Assembly (NCBI GenBank): GCA_964498785.1
Contig: CAZCJL010000039.1
Location: 1 to 53,162 of the forward strand
Direction: 5' to 3'
From: Mariaggregatimicrobium sp964498785
GTDB lineage: Bacteria; Zhuqueibacterota; Zhuqueibacteria; Thermofontimicrobiales; Thiofontviventaceae
Length of the DNA stretch: 53,162 nt
Below are positions 18,292-27,470 of this stretch, in pieces. Position 1 is the stretch's first letter. Each line of letters begins with the position of its first letter. Below the pieces are notes generated by a model. It saw only the letters and a program-made list of their open reading frames with translations, had not been told where the DNA came from and searched no databases. A program made the position numbers and the translations under genes.

Positions 18292-19209
18292 CTAAATAGA
18301 TTCAATTTCTCCGGGTGTTCCGATGGTTACAACCGTGATTCTCCGATCAATGCTACGCATCAGACCTTTCAATACATTTTTCGGACCGACTTCAAAAAAC
18401 GCTTCAGCGCCATCATTAATCATGTTTTGTATACATTCGGCCCACCTCACAGGGAAAGTCAACTGTTTAAATAATAGTTCCTTAATTTCCTCCGGTTCTT
18501 TAACCGGTTTCGCGGTCACATTATTGTAAACCGGAATTTTTGCCTTTTCAAATGGTGTCTTGGCCAATTTTTCTTTTAATCCATTTTGCGCCAATTTCAT
18601 GAGAGGAGAATGAAAAGCTCCGCTAACTATCAGTGGAACAACTTTTTTAGCGCCGTTTTCTTTTGCAAGCTCCATTGCTTTATGAACTCCCTCCACGGAG
18701 CCAGAAATCACAATTTGCAACGGTGAGTTGTAATTTGCTGGCTGAACAACACCATACTGCTCTGCTTTTTTGCAAATCGATTCCAGGTCGGTAGCTGACA
18801 GACCAAGTATTGCTGCCATTGTTCCGGGATTTTGTTCTCCAGCTTGTTGCATAAGTTCTGCTCGTAATTTCACGATTTCCAGGGCAGATTCGAAATTCAA
18901 AGCACCGGCAGCCACAAGCGCCGAATATTCGCCGAGACTGTGCCCGGCAACAAGGTCCGGGTGAAATTTATTTTCTGCCAATAAAGAGTATACAACAACA
19001 CTATGAACAAAAATCGCAGGTTGGGTTATTCTTGTTTGCTTTAGTTCATCTTCAGGACCTTCAAAGGCAATATGGCTGAGTTTAAATCCTAAAATTTCAT
19101 CGGCTTTTTGATAAAGATCATGCGCAAGTTTAAATTTCTCAACCAGATCTTTTCCCATGCCGACATATTGCGACGCCTGCCCCGGAAATATAAACGCATT
19201 TTTACCCAC
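18292..19209 (-). CDS. fabD: Malonyl-CoA:ACP transacylase
   Basis: FabD loads malonate from CoA onto ACP. The 305-residue protein has the oxyanion motif FPGQASQYVGMG (8-19), the nucleophile Ser91 in GHSLGEYSAL, and the catalytic His in GAFHSPLM (about 198-205). The start is GTG, overlapping the end of the upstream TPR lipoprotein gene by eight bases, with AAGGA about ten bases ahead. This overlap suggests translational coupling. Confidence 0.97.
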   Translation of the reverse strand: MGKNAFIFPGQASQYVGMGKDLVEKFKLAHDLYQKADEILGFKLSHIAFEGPEDELKQTRITQPAIFVHSVVVYSLLAENKFHPDLVAGHSLGEYSALVAAGALNFESALEIVKLRAELMQQAGEQNPGTMAAILGLSATDLESICKKAEQYGVVQPANYNSPLQIVISGSVEGVHKAMELAKENGAKKVVPLIVSGAFHSPLMKLAQNGLKEKLAKTPFEKAKIPVYNNVTAKPVKEPEEIKELLFKQLTFPVRWAECIQNMINDGAEAFFEVGPKNVLKGLMRSIDRRITVVTIGTPGEIESI

Positions 19210-20299
19210 TATGAGAATTTCCTTTCTGCTTCTCAGTATCGTCAGTTTCTTTTTGTTTTAAAAAATTTTCCGGTGGATACTTTTGAAGTAACTCAATCAA
19301 TTTTTTCTTTTTTTTATCCCGGGCTTCAGCGATATGATTCAGGGCATTTTGATAAAGTTTTTCATCCAAAATTAACTGTGCCCTTCTGTAATACTCTTCT
19401 GCTTTTTCATAGTTACCCAACGCTTCATAGGCAAGACCGATATTATAATGAATACCTGCTTCATTTGGTGATATTTGCACTGCTTTAAACCACGAGTCAA
19501 TTGCTTCTTGCCATAAATTGTTAAGTGCGTAAATACGACCTTCCTCGACAAAACCAGTTCCATCTTTAACCGGACGTCTTACTTCTGTCAATCGTGGTTT
19601 TATCATATCAATAAATTCAACAATTACCTGTTTTGAAAGATCAGATAAAATCTCGTTTTCAGAAGGCAGGGTTTTTATTTGTTCATCCGGTATTTTTCCG
19701 CTATCGTAATGTTTCGTTATTTTTTGGACGAGTGCCAGGTTACTTGATTGACCATCAGCAAGAATGAATTCCATGGAAACAACACCTTTTCTGGTGGTAA
19801 ATTTTTGTTCAATGAGTTTTTCCTCGAGCAACTTTTTCTTGACCAACTCTCCGTCAATTTCTTCTTCGATTATTTTGCCCAATTCGTCTCGCTGGTATTT
19901 CCCTGTCCAAATAATTTTATGAATTTTTTCTGATCCTTTTACATCAGGAAACACATGGCAGGAATCGATTTTCAGGTAAATCAATCCGTCTATATCAAGA
20001 GCATTTCCAATTTCTTTAATTTTAGAAATATCGCTAAGATCAGAATTTGTTAAGCCTGCTTCTCTTCGTTTGGTTTGAATTTCCCCGGAATCAAAAAAAA
20101 TGAAGAACGCTGTTTTTTGAAATTCATTTTCGATCTGCGTTCTAATATTATCTTTCAGAGCAAATTCACCATAAATATCCGCGACAGCAATTTTTTTTAT
20201 TCCCCAAAGAACGTTTTGGGCTGGTGAATACATTTTAATTTTAACACCAGTTGACGCGCAATTCATCAGGAGCAGAACAATTGGTATTATTTTTTTCAT
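19202..20299 (-). CDS. TPR-repeat lipoprotein inserted in the fab operon
   Basis: The 365-residue protein starts MKKIIPIVLLLMNC, a lipobox-like end with Cys14 as the likely lipidated residue. A central domain (about 25-215) has the look of an ABC-type periplasmic or CsgG-like alpha/beta fold (KKIAVADIYGEF, IDGLIYLKID) but I cannot assign it. The C-terminal third has at least two TPR units (GRIYALNNLWQEAIDSWFKA; HYNIGLAYEALGNYEKAEEYYRRA). It lies between fabH and fabD and overlaps fabD by eight bases. Nothing in the fatty acid pathway requires it, so it may tie envelope assembly to lipid supply. Confidence 0.85.
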   Translation of the reverse strand: MKKIIPIVLLLMNCASTGVKIKMYSPAQNVLWGIKKIAVADIYGEFALKDNIRTQIENEFQKTAFFIFFDSGEIQTKRREAGLTNSDLSDISKIKEIGNALDIDGLIYLKIDSCHVFPDVKGSEKIHKIIWTGKYQRDELGKIIEEEIDGELVKKKLLEEKLIEQKFTTRKGVVSMEFILADGQSSNLALVQKITKHYDSGKIPDEQIKTLPSENEILSDLSKQVIVEFIDMIKPRLTEVRRPVKDGTGFVEEGRIYALNNLWQEAIDSWFKAVQISPNEAGIHYNIGLAYEALGNYEKAEEYYRRAQLILDEKLYQNALNHIAEARDKKKKKLIELLQKYPPENFLKQKETDDTEKQKGNSHSG

Positions 20300-20310
20300 G
20301 ATTCAGTAGA

Positions 20311-21279
20311 TTAATATTTAAACAATACAGCACTAAAAGTGAATCCTCCGCCAAAACTGACTAAGAGGCATAAATCGCCAGATTTTAAGCGGCCCATATC
20401 TCGTGCTTCAGCAATAGCAATCGGTATTGATGCAGCAGATGTATTTCCATATCTGTCTACATTTACAAATACTTTTTCTTTGGGAAGTTTAATACGTCTG
20501 GCTGTTGCATCGATAATTCTAATATTGGCTTGATGCGTAATGAGCAGATCCAATTCTTTTGTTGTTATTTTAGTGTCTTTTAGAATTTTAGAAGCAGCAT
20601 CGCCCATAGATTTCACTGCTGCCTTAAACACTTCGGGCCCGGCCATTTTTATATAATGCAGTCTTTGATTCACAGTTTCGATCGATGCCGGATGTTTTGT
20701 GCCTCCGCCTGGCATATAAAGTAGATCCGCCAGATGGCCATCGCTTTTTATATAAGTTTTCACAATCCCCCTGGTTCCGTCGGATGGTTGCAAGACGGCA
20801 GCGCCAGCGCCATCGCCAAAAAGCACACACGTTCGGCGATCCTCATAATCCGTAATTCGACTCAACATCTCTCCGCCGATAACGAGCACGTTTTTATAAT
20901 TACCGTTGCTAATAAAAGTATCTGCAATTGTTAATCCGTACAAAAAACCAGAACATGCAGCACTAATATCAAAAGCAGCAGCATTAACAGCATTTAACTT
21001 ATCTTGAATATAGCAAGCTGTGGATGGAAACTGTACATCTCCGGAAACGGTGCCAACAATAATTAAATCTAAATCTGCAGGTTTTACTTTGGCGTCATCC
21101 ATGGCTTTGCGAGCAGCATCGGCGCATAAATCAGATGTTTGTACCTCGTCTTCGGCAATCCGACGTTCTCGCATTCCGGTACGTTCAACTATCCACTGAT
21201 CGTTTGTATCTACAATTTTCTCCAAATCAGCATTTGTCAAAACTTTTTCAGGGACAGAAAATCCTAATCCAGTAATCAT
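20311..21279 (-). CDS. fabH: 3-oxoacyl-[acyl-carrier-protein] synthase III
   Basis: FabH starts fatty acid synthesis by condensing an acyl-CoA with malonyl-ACP. I use the ATG at 21279, giving MITGLGFSVPEKVLTN, which matches the family start; an upstream TTG at 21300 would overlap plsX. Catalytic Cys109 lies in DISAACSGFLYGL, His in ITHQANIRI (about 246) and Asn in RYGNTSAASIP (about 276). It ends GGGFTFSAVLFKY. It follows plsX by four bases. Confidence 0.97.
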   Translation of the reverse strand: MITGLGFSVPEKVLTNADLEKIVDTNDQWIVERTGMRERRIAEDEVQTSDLCADAARKAMDDAKVKPADLDLIIVGTVSGDVQFPSTACYIQDKLNAVNAAAFDISAACSGFLYGLTIADTFISNGNYKNVLVIGGEMLSRITDYEDRRTCVLFGDGAGAAVLQPSDGTRGIVKTYIKSDGHLADLLYMPGGGTKHPASIETVNQRLHYIKMAGPEVFKAAVKSMGDAASKILKDTKITTKELDLLITHQANIRIIDATARRIKLPKEKVFVNVDRYGNTSAASIPIAIAEARDMGRLKSGDLCLLVSFGGGFTFSAVLFKY

Positions 21280-21283
21280 TGAG

Positions 21284-22309
21284 TTAAATTGATACTTCAA
21301 GATTTTTCCTCGTTAATTTTTCGATATTCATTTCAATATGAGCGTTAACCTTTTCCCGATTAATCTTTTCAGCTTCAAAAATGGCGTTTTTAATTGCTTT
21401 TGGAGAAGAACCACCATGGCAGATGATACATACTCCGCGAATACCAAGCAAGGGCACACCACCATATTCAGCGTAGTCAAAGGTTTTTTTCAAACGTAAA
21501 AATGCAGGTTTCAGAAGATAAGCTCCAAAATTGTACTGGAGTCGTTTGCCAATTTTCTCCCGCAAATTAAAGGAATATACTTTATTAAATGATTCGGCAA
21601 ATTTCAGAATGATATTACCAACAAAGCCATCGCATAAAATAACATCAGCTTTGTCTTTTAAAATATCACCTCCCTCAATATTACCGATAAAATTTAAGTT
21701 ACTTTGTTGCAAAAGGTTGTAGGCAGCATGAGTCACTTCGTTACCTTTGCCTGCTTCCTTACCGATACTTAGCAATGCGACTTTAGGATTTTCAATTCCA
21801 ATCATTTTATTGATGAAAATACTTCCCATAATTCCGAATTGGAATAAATGCATTGCTTTACAATCGACATTAGTGCCGGCATCAATTAAAAAAGAGACTC
21901 CTTTCCCGTTCGGCAGTAGCGAACCGATTGCCGGCCGATTTACTCCTTTTATTTTTCGAAGACTTATCAGCGCAGAAGCTAAAACAGCGCCTGTATTTCC
22001 GGCGCTCACAACAGCATCCACTTCACCTTCTTTATGCAGCTTCATCGCTACGGAAATAGAGGAATCTTTCTTCTTTTTGAGGGCAATAATTGCAGAATCC
22101 TCCATTTCAACATGCTGAGATGCGTGCACAATAGAAATTGGAAGTTCTGCTGTACGAAAATGATGAGATAATTCTGTCTCAATTTTTTCTTTATTTCCGA
22201 CAAGCACAATTTCAAATCGGCCTGTTGCAGCCTTTGCAGCGGCTATTGCTCCGTTTACAATTGCTTTCGGGGCATAATCTCCGCCCATTGCATCTACAGC
22301 AATTTTCAT
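21284..22309 (-). CDS. plsX: Phosphate acyltransferase PlsX
   Basis: PlsX converts acyl-ACP to acyl-phosphate for glycerolipid synthesis at the membrane. The 341-residue protein begins MKIAVDAMGGDYAPKAIV, the hallmark of the family, and has SAGNTGAVLASAL (about 105) and DVILCDGFVGNI (about 218). It follows rpmF by 11 bases in the usual yceD-rpmF-plsX-fabH order. Confidence 0.98.
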   Translation of the reverse strand: MKIAVDAMGGDYAPKAIVNGAIAAAKAATGRFEIVLVGNKEKIETELSHHFRTAELPISIVHASQHVEMEDSAIIALKKKKDSSISVAMKLHKEGEVDAVVSAGNTGAVLASALISLRKIKGVNRPAIGSLLPNGKGVSFLIDAGTNVDCKAMHLFQFGIMGSIFINKMIGIENPKVALLSIGKEAGKGNEVTHAAYNLLQQSNLNFIGNIEGGDILKDKADVILCDGFVGNIILKFAESFNKVYSFNLREKIGKRLQYNFGAYLLKPAFLRLKKTFDYAEYGGVPLLGIRGVCIICHGGSSPKAIKNAIFEAEKINREKVNAHIEMNIEKLTRKNLEVSI

Positions 22310-22320
22310 AATAAATCCAT

Positions 22321-22503
22321 CTAACTCTCTTTCGGTACAAAAACTAAACGATTTTTATAATATCCGCAATTCGGACAGGCCCGATGCGGTAATTTTGGTT
22401 GAGCACAATTCGAACATGTTGTAACGCTCGGTGTTGATAATTTCCAATGCGTTCTTCGTTTGTCTCGTCTCGATTTCGAGTGTCTCCGTTTCGGTAATGG
22501 CAT
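22321..22503 (-). CDS. rpmF: Large subunit ribosomal protein bL32
   Basis: I use the ATG at 22503, which has AGAGGTG five bases upstream and gives the family start MPLPKRRHSKSRRDKRRTH; the frame extends upstream but without conserved sequence. The 60-residue protein has a zinc-binding CSNCAQPKLPHRACPNCGYY with all four cysteines, so it is the zinc form. Confidence 0.97.
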   Translation of the reverse strand: MPLPKRRHSKSRRDKRRTHWKLSTPSVTTCSNCAQPKLPHRACPNCGYYKNRLVFVPKES

Positions 22504-22599
22504 ACGTTCACCTCTTCCAGTATAAAAATTAAACACGCTCACACTGGTTAAAGCACAGATAATTTCCAATATGAGCGATGACTCATAAACTCATTATTT

Positions 22600-23127
22600 T
22601 TATTTTTCTGTGGAATTATATAGCTTCTTCAATGCATCCCATCTGTGATCAATTATTTCATCGCTATGCTCACATTGCTCGATATTCCTATTAACTCCAC
22701 ATCGCGGACATATTCCGTGGCATTCTTCGGAACACAGCTTTTTCATTGGCGTCATCAACAAGAGCGATTCCCGGATATCTTCGGAAATATCAACCGATGT
22801 TTTATCTTTCGTTAAAAATCGAAGTCCGCCTTCATCATCGGAAACAGAATTAACATTACTTTCAAGTGAGTAAACTAAACGAAACCGTTCTTTCAGTTCA
22901 CTTGAATAATGCTCTAAACATCGATCACAGATAAAATTGCCAATCGTTGTTACTACTATATTTAAGAACAACTGGGTTCCGATTTTATTTGCATTTACAT
23001 GAATATGCATTGCATTTACATAGATGCTGCTAAATTCTTCATCTTCATGCAATTGTAAAGATTCAGCAGTATGCTCGAAAAATATTTCATTCATGCCCTC
23101 TTTAAGGGCGGATAACTGTATCTTCAT
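22600..23127 (-). CDS. yceD: DUF177 (YceD-type) protein
   Basis: The 175-residue protein belongs to the DUF177 family, recognised by its place before rpmF and by its cysteines: CDRCLE (about residue 73) and the end segment CSEECHGICPRCGVNRN (about 133-149). YceD homologues have been linked to 23S rRNA accumulation in plants and bacteria. It is the first gene of the operon, with a promoter at 23160-23188. Confidence 0.9.
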   Translation of the reverse strand: MKIQLSALKEGMNEIFFEHTAESLQLHEDEEFSSIYVNAMHIHVNANKIGTQLFLNIVVTTIGNFICDRCLEHYSSELKERFRLVYSLESNVNSVSDDEGGLRFLTKDKTSVDISEDIRESLLLMTPMKKLCSEECHGICPRCGVNRNIEQCEHSDEIIDHRWDALKKLYNSTEK

Positions 23128-23159
23128 CTCAATCTGTCGCTGAAAAATAAATTAAGGCA

Positions 23160-23188
23160 AATTTAATGATATTTTTATAAATTGTCAA
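23160..23188 (-). promoter_or_regulatory. Putative promoter of the yceD-fab operon
   Basis: On the minus strand a perfect TTGACA (23188-23183) is followed after 17 bases by TAAATT (23165-23160), 32 bases before the yceD start. TTTTTAGC stands directly upstream of the -35 box, exactly as at the nfn promoter (27456-27461). Confidence 0.6.
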
Positions 23189-23221
23189 GCTAAAAATGTT
23201 GTAAAGTAAAATAACTACCGA

Positions 23222-24316
23222 TTATTTAAGCAACAACGCTTTTTTTCGTAATGTCATTTGATCAAATCTGATCTCATAAAAATACACGCCAGACGGTTGA
23301 TCGACTGCATTCCACCGGACAGTATGGTATCCCCGCGTTAGGCTATCCTTTAATAATACCGATACCTGCTCTCCTTTGGCATTATAAATACTAACTTTAA
23401 CGTCCGCAGCCTCAGGAAGTTCAAAATGTATAGTGGTCATCGGATTAAATGGATTGGGATAATTCTGATATAACCTGAAACCCTGAACAACTTTTTCAGG
23501 CATGGCGTCTGCCACATCAACTGCTTTATAGATTGTCATTAATGAAATCTGGCTTGCTTCGGTAAAATTTTCGTTCATATCATGGTTTACGCTACGAATT
23601 GAAGCAACAAATCCATATTGTGGCGCGACCCAGTTGTAAATAATATATGCTTCAAGAGCAGGGATCCATATATTGAAATTTTTGATGAAAACATTGCGCA
23701 CATTAAATTGTTTAACCCGTAAGCATTCAACATCACCAAGCGGAGTTTTCACAGTTCCCCATCCATCTACTTCGTAATAGCTTGAATCCTGTGCCAGAAC
23801 ATCGACCGAAGTTCCCAAATAAGTGACTGAGCTTTCAAACTCCGGAACACTCGTCCATGGTTCATCACCATAAGTCACCGGGAAATTGGTCTTTGGATCA
23901 ATCGTTTTCGAAGTCGCCAGAAATGTCGTTGTACCATTCAATGCTTTTGCCTGGCCAATTTCGGCGACACCGGATTCCAGCAGTTGTACAAAATTATATG
24001 TCACAGTGTCACTTTCAGTGGTCGTTACTTTGTATACCAGATTTGCATCCGGAAAATCAGAGGCAAATGGTGTATCGTTAATACCTACCACTTCCCAGTT
24101 TTCTGTGACATTTAGCGTGTAGCCAGTTAAATCCCATGTTTTATTCGCTCCGGCTTCTCCGAGATTAACGTTTACCGTTCCCCCTTTGAACAGCTTTAGT
24201 TCATAATTCGTACCCACCAATGAGGGAACATCGGCAGAAGTTATTGTAACTGGTTGCTGTGCGATTACGGAAGAAATACACAATGCCGTGATAATAATTG
24301 TCACATAAGTTTTCAT
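23222..24316 (-). CDS. Secreted protein with type IX sorting domain
   Basis: I use the ATG at 24316, with GGAGG eight bases upstream, giving a 364-residue protein that starts MKTYVTIIITALCISSVIAQ, a clear signal peptide. The last roughly 85 residues are a type IX sorting domain (YQNYPNPFNPMTTIHFELP, VKVSIYNAKGE, PSGVYFYEI, KALLLK). The middle (about 25-275) is beta-rich with repeated Trp/Tyr (TWDLTGYTLNVTENWEVVG, VKQFNVRNVF) and no family I can name. It is not part of the following lipid operon, which has its own promoter. Confidence 0.88.
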   Translation of the reverse strand: MKTYVTIIITALCISSVIAQQPVTITSADVPSLVGTNYELKLFKGGTVNVNLGEAGANKTWDLTGYTLNVTENWEVVGINDTPFASDFPDANLVYKVTTTESDTVTYNFVQLLESGVAEIGQAKALNGTTTFLATSKTIDPKTNFPVTYGDEPWTSVPEFESSVTYLGTSVDVLAQDSSYYEVDGWGTVKTPLGDVECLRVKQFNVRNVFIKNFNIWIPALEAYIIYNWVAPQYGFVASIRSVNHDMNENFTEASQISLMTIYKAVDVADAMPEKVVQGFRLYQNYPNPFNPMTTIHFELPEAADVKVSIYNAKGEQVSVLLKDSLTRGYHTVRWNAVDQPSGVYFYEIRFDQMTLRKKALLLK

Positions 24317-24417
24317 AATTATTACCTCCAATTTAAATGAACGAAGACAGTAAATGTATATTTCCCCCGTGCAGCGATAACACCAGACTTCTGGTAATGT
24401 TATATAATATCTTAATC

Positions 24418-24957
24418 CTATTTAACAATTTTAATTATTTGCTTAAATTGTGGTCCGCTGGCAATCTCAAGCATTTCGAACAGCGCCATTTCCACACTTG
24501 TCAATTGTGCGCCCAAATCTTTCATTTTTTCCAGACCACGTTTTTTATCGCTCTTTGTTCGGGAAGATACAGCATCGGTTACCACGTGAACTTCATATCC
24601 TTGTTTTAGCAGATCTGCGGTGGTCTGATAAACACATACGTGCGTTTCTATTCCCACCACTAAAACTTGTTTCCGATTCAGATTTTTCAATTTCATTACA
24701 AAATTTTGGTCACCCCAGCAGCTAAAGCATTCTTTGATAACAGGTTCAAAATCAGTTAAAAGCGACTTTATTTCCGGGGCTGTCTCACCCAATTTTTCCG
24801 GGAGTTGCTCATTCCAAATTATGGGGATGTCGAGAACTTTTGCACCGCGAATCATTTTTTCAAGATTTTCAAAAAGATCATTTTTCTTGTGCATTATCTG
24901 AAATAGTTTTCCCTGGACATCAATAATAACTAATACCACGTTGTTTTTATCTAACAT
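24418..24957 (-). CDS. Isochorismatase-family cysteine hydrolase
   Basis: The 179-residue protein has the Asp-Lys-Cys triad of the family: Asp13 (VLVIIDVQGKL), probably Lys75 (PVIKECF), and Cys108 in GIETHVCVYQT. This is followed by LKQGYEVHVVTDAVSSRT, a standard block. Relatives hydrolyse isochorismate, nicotinamide or other amides; the short single-domain form and the context do not tell which. GAGAGG lies upstream of the ATG. Confidence 0.92.
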   Translation of the reverse strand: MLDKNNVVLVIIDVQGKLFQIMHKKNDLFENLEKMIRGAKVLDIPIIWNEQLPEKLGETAPEIKSLLTDFEPVIKECFSCWGDQNFVMKLKNLNRKQVLVVGIETHVCVYQTTADLLKQGYEVHVVTDAVSSRTKSDKKRGLEKMKDLGAQLTSVEMALFEMLEIASGPQFKQIIKIVK

Positions 24958-25106
24958 TTATAATACCTCTCATTGTCATTCAGGGTGCATCGCGCTTAAC
25001 CTGTCCGTAAACCGATGCCATCGGCACTGGACGATGGCACCGAGTTTCAAAATGTATAAACGCAATGTTCTGCGCCATTAATATTTCATGTTTTTCTATT
25101 TTAATC

Positions 25107-27383
25107 TTACCATTCACCATTCTGAAGATAATTATCAATCGCTACTGCGGCTTTTTTACCTGCCCCCATAGCCAGAATCACTGTTGCGGCGCCTGTTACA
25201 ATATCACCGCCAGCGAAAACGCCTTTGCGGCTGGTTTTTCCTGTTTCTTCATTTGCCACAATATTACCCCATTTATTCAAATCCAGTCCTGGCGTCCTGG
25301 TTGTTAACAAAGGATTTGGCCCCTGCCCGATAGCAACAACGAATACTTCCACCTCAAGAACATGTTCGGATCCCTTAATAGGCACGGGTCTGCGGCGTCC
25401 CGAAGCATCTGGTTCACCTAATTCCATTTTAATGCATTCCAATCCGTTAACCCAACCATTTTCATCTCCGAGCACACGGATGGGATTTGTTAACAACCGA
25501 AAATCGATTTGTTCTTCAATGGCATTTTCAATTTCTTCCTCCCGGGCAGGCATTTCTTTTCGAGAGCGTCGATAGACAAGATACACATTTTCTGCGCCCA
25601 GTCGTTTAGCAACACGAGCGGCGTCCATTGCCACATTACCACCACCAATAACAGCGACATTTCTGACTCGTTTTATCGGGGTGTCATATTCCGGGAAAAG
25701 GTAGGATTTCATTAAATTGTTGCGCGTTAAAAATTCATTGGCGCTATAAACGCCGTTTAAATTTTCTCCGGGAATACCCATAAAATAAGGTAAGCCAGCG
25801 CCGGTTCCAATAAAAAGTGCATCATATCCATTATTTAGCAATTCATCCACACTCACTGTTTGACCGACGATCTGGTTTGTCCTGATCTCCACTCCCAGTT
25901 TTCGGACATAATTCACTTCTCGTTTCACGATGTCTTTGGGTAACCGAAATTCCGGAATTCCGTAAACTAAAACTCCGCCGGAATTGTGCAAAGCTTCAAA
26001 AACCGTCACATCATGCCCCATTTGAATCAAATCACTGGCAACGGTTAGTCCGGCCGGGCCTGCGCCAACCACAGCCACTCGCTTGCCTGTTTTTGCCGGA
26101 GGAGTTGGCACGGTTATCTCTCCGTTCGCAACCTCATAATCCGCGGCAAAACGCTCCAGTCGACCAATTGCAATGGGTTGTCCCTTTTTTTCCAGAATGC
26201 ATACTTGCTCGCACTGTTCTTCCTGCGGGCACACACGCCCGCAAATAGCCGGCAGCGTGTTTGTTGTTTTAATCGTCCGAATCGCATCCAAAACACGGCC
26301 TTCTTTAATCTCCTTAATAAAACCCGGGATATCAATATTCACGGGACACCCGGCAACACAGGGCTGTTTTTTACACTGCAGGCAGCGTGCCGCTTCCTTT
26401 CTCGCCATTTCCAGGGTATATCCTAATGCAACCTCATTAAAATTTTTGATTCGTTTTTCAGGTGCTTGCTGTGGCATCGAGATACGTTCTTTACCGCGTT
26501 TTAATAGCTCTTCTTCCTTTTTAAGTTTACATTCGTGGTGTTCATTTGCTTGCTGTTCTTCATCTATATATATCGATTGTCGTTTCATCAGTTCCACAAA
26601 ATCAACCTGATGACCGTCAAACTCCGGCCCATCGACGCACACAAACATGGTTTCACTGCCGATTGTCGCACGGCATCCGCCGCACATCCCTGTGCCGTCT
26701 ACCATTATGGAATTTAAACTGACAATCGTCTTTAATTTCTGCGATTCAGTCAGATCGGATACTGCTTTCATCATTACTACCGGCCCGACAGCAACGACTC
26801 GATCTATTTTGATAGTACTATCTTCCATCAATTGTTTAAGAACATCAGTAACGAAACCATGATGCCCGTAAGATCCGTCATCCGTGGTCACAAATAGTTG
26901 ATGACTGATCTCATTCATCTCCTGCTCGAGGATCAATAAGTCTTTTGTCCTGGCACCGATAATTGAAATCACTTTATTCCCGGCTTCATGCAGTGCTTTT
27001 GCAATGGGATATACCGGAGCCACACCAACACCGCCACCGACACAGACCACGGTTCCGAATTTTTCAATTTCACTCGTTTGTCCTAAAGGGCCTACAACAT
27101 CAAGAATAACGTCGCCTTCCTTAAACACTCCCAGCTTTCTGGTTGAAGCGCCAACTTCTTGAAAGATAACTGTAATTAATTCATTCTCACGATCGTAATC
27201 AGCCACTGTTAGCGGTATTCGTTCCGCGCGTTCATCCCCGCGTAAAACAACAAATTGACCGGCCTTTACTCGTTGTGCGATTTCAGGTGTGTACAATTTA
27301 AACAATATTAATGAAGGCGCTAAGTCTCGCCTTTCAACTATTTCATTCAATGTATGAGTTTGAGTTTTGGCTTCCTGATTCAC
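25107..27383 (-). CDS. NfnA-NfnB fusion: NADH-dependent ferredoxin:NADP+ oxidoreductase (or glutamate-synthase-like)
   Basis: One 758-residue chain joins two normally separate subunits. Residues 1-about 285 are the FAD/NAD-binding NfnA (SudB) type, with its 2Fe-2S site D229-TGMC-GGC (Cys234, Cys237) and Cys249. From about 305 the NfnB/GltD type follows, with two 4Fe-4S motifs (Cys334/337/342/346 and Cys381/385/391/395), an FAD motif (VAVVGAGPAGLTVASD, about 436) and an NADP motif (VAVIGGGNVAMDAARVAKR). NfnAB couples NADH and ferredoxin to two NADP+ by electron bifurcation in anaerobes. The start is GTG with AAGGAG ahead. A near-consensus promoter lies at 27433-27461. Confidence 0.9.
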   Translation of the reverse strand: MNQEAKTQTHTLNEIVERRDLAPSLILFKLYTPEIAQRVKAGQFVVLRGDERAERIPLTVADYDRENELITVIFQEVGASTRKLGVFKEGDVILDVVGPLGQTSEIEKFGTVVCVGGGVGVAPVYPIAKALHEAGNKVISIIGARTKDLLILEQEMNEISHQLFVTTDDGSYGHHGFVTDVLKQLMEDSTIKIDRVVAVGPVVMMKAVSDLTESQKLKTIVSLNSIMVDGTGMCGGCRATIGSETMFVCVDGPEFDGHQVDFVELMKRQSIYIDEEQQANEHHECKLKKEEELLKRGKERISMPQQAPEKRIKNFNEVALGYTLEMARKEAARCLQCKKQPCVAGCPVNIDIPGFIKEIKEGRVLDAIRTIKTTNTLPAICGRVCPQEEQCEQVCILEKKGQPIAIGRLERFAADYEVANGEITVPTPPAKTGKRVAVVGAGPAGLTVASDLIQMGHDVTVFEALHNSGGVLVYGIPEFRLPKDIVKREVNYVRKLGVEIRTNQIVGQTVSVDELLNNGYDALFIGTGAGLPYFMGIPGENLNGVYSANEFLTRNNLMKSYLFPEYDTPIKRVRNVAVIGGGNVAMDAARVAKRLGAENVYLVYRRSRKEMPAREEEIENAIEEQIDFRLLTNPIRVLGDENGWVNGLECIKMELGEPDASGRRRPVPIKGSEHVLEVEVFVVAIGQGPNPLLTTRTPGLDLNKWGNIVANEETGKTSRKGVFAGGDIVTGAATVILAMGAGKKAAVAIDNYLQNGEW

Positions 27384-27432
27384 CTTTGCTCCTTTATTTT
27401 ACTTATGATTCTATTATTTTACAATTTAGTAA

Positions 27433-27461
27433 ATTATAGTAAAATTTAAATTCAATGTCAA
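27433..27461 (-). promoter_or_regulatory. Consensus promoter of the nfnAB fusion gene
   Basis: On the minus strand TTGACA (27461-27456), a 17-base spacer and TATAAT (27438-27433) match the sigma-70 consensus perfectly. It lies 50 bases before the GTG and just after the stop of the helicase gene, so the two genes are separate units. Confidence 0.8.
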
Positions 27462-27470
27462 GCTAAAAAA

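Noticed and set aside
25016..25039. 8-bp hairpin TGCCATCG/CGATGGCA between the isochorismatase-like and nfn genes
   Set aside because: No U-run follows on either strand, so I do not call it a terminator; it may be a weak repeat.
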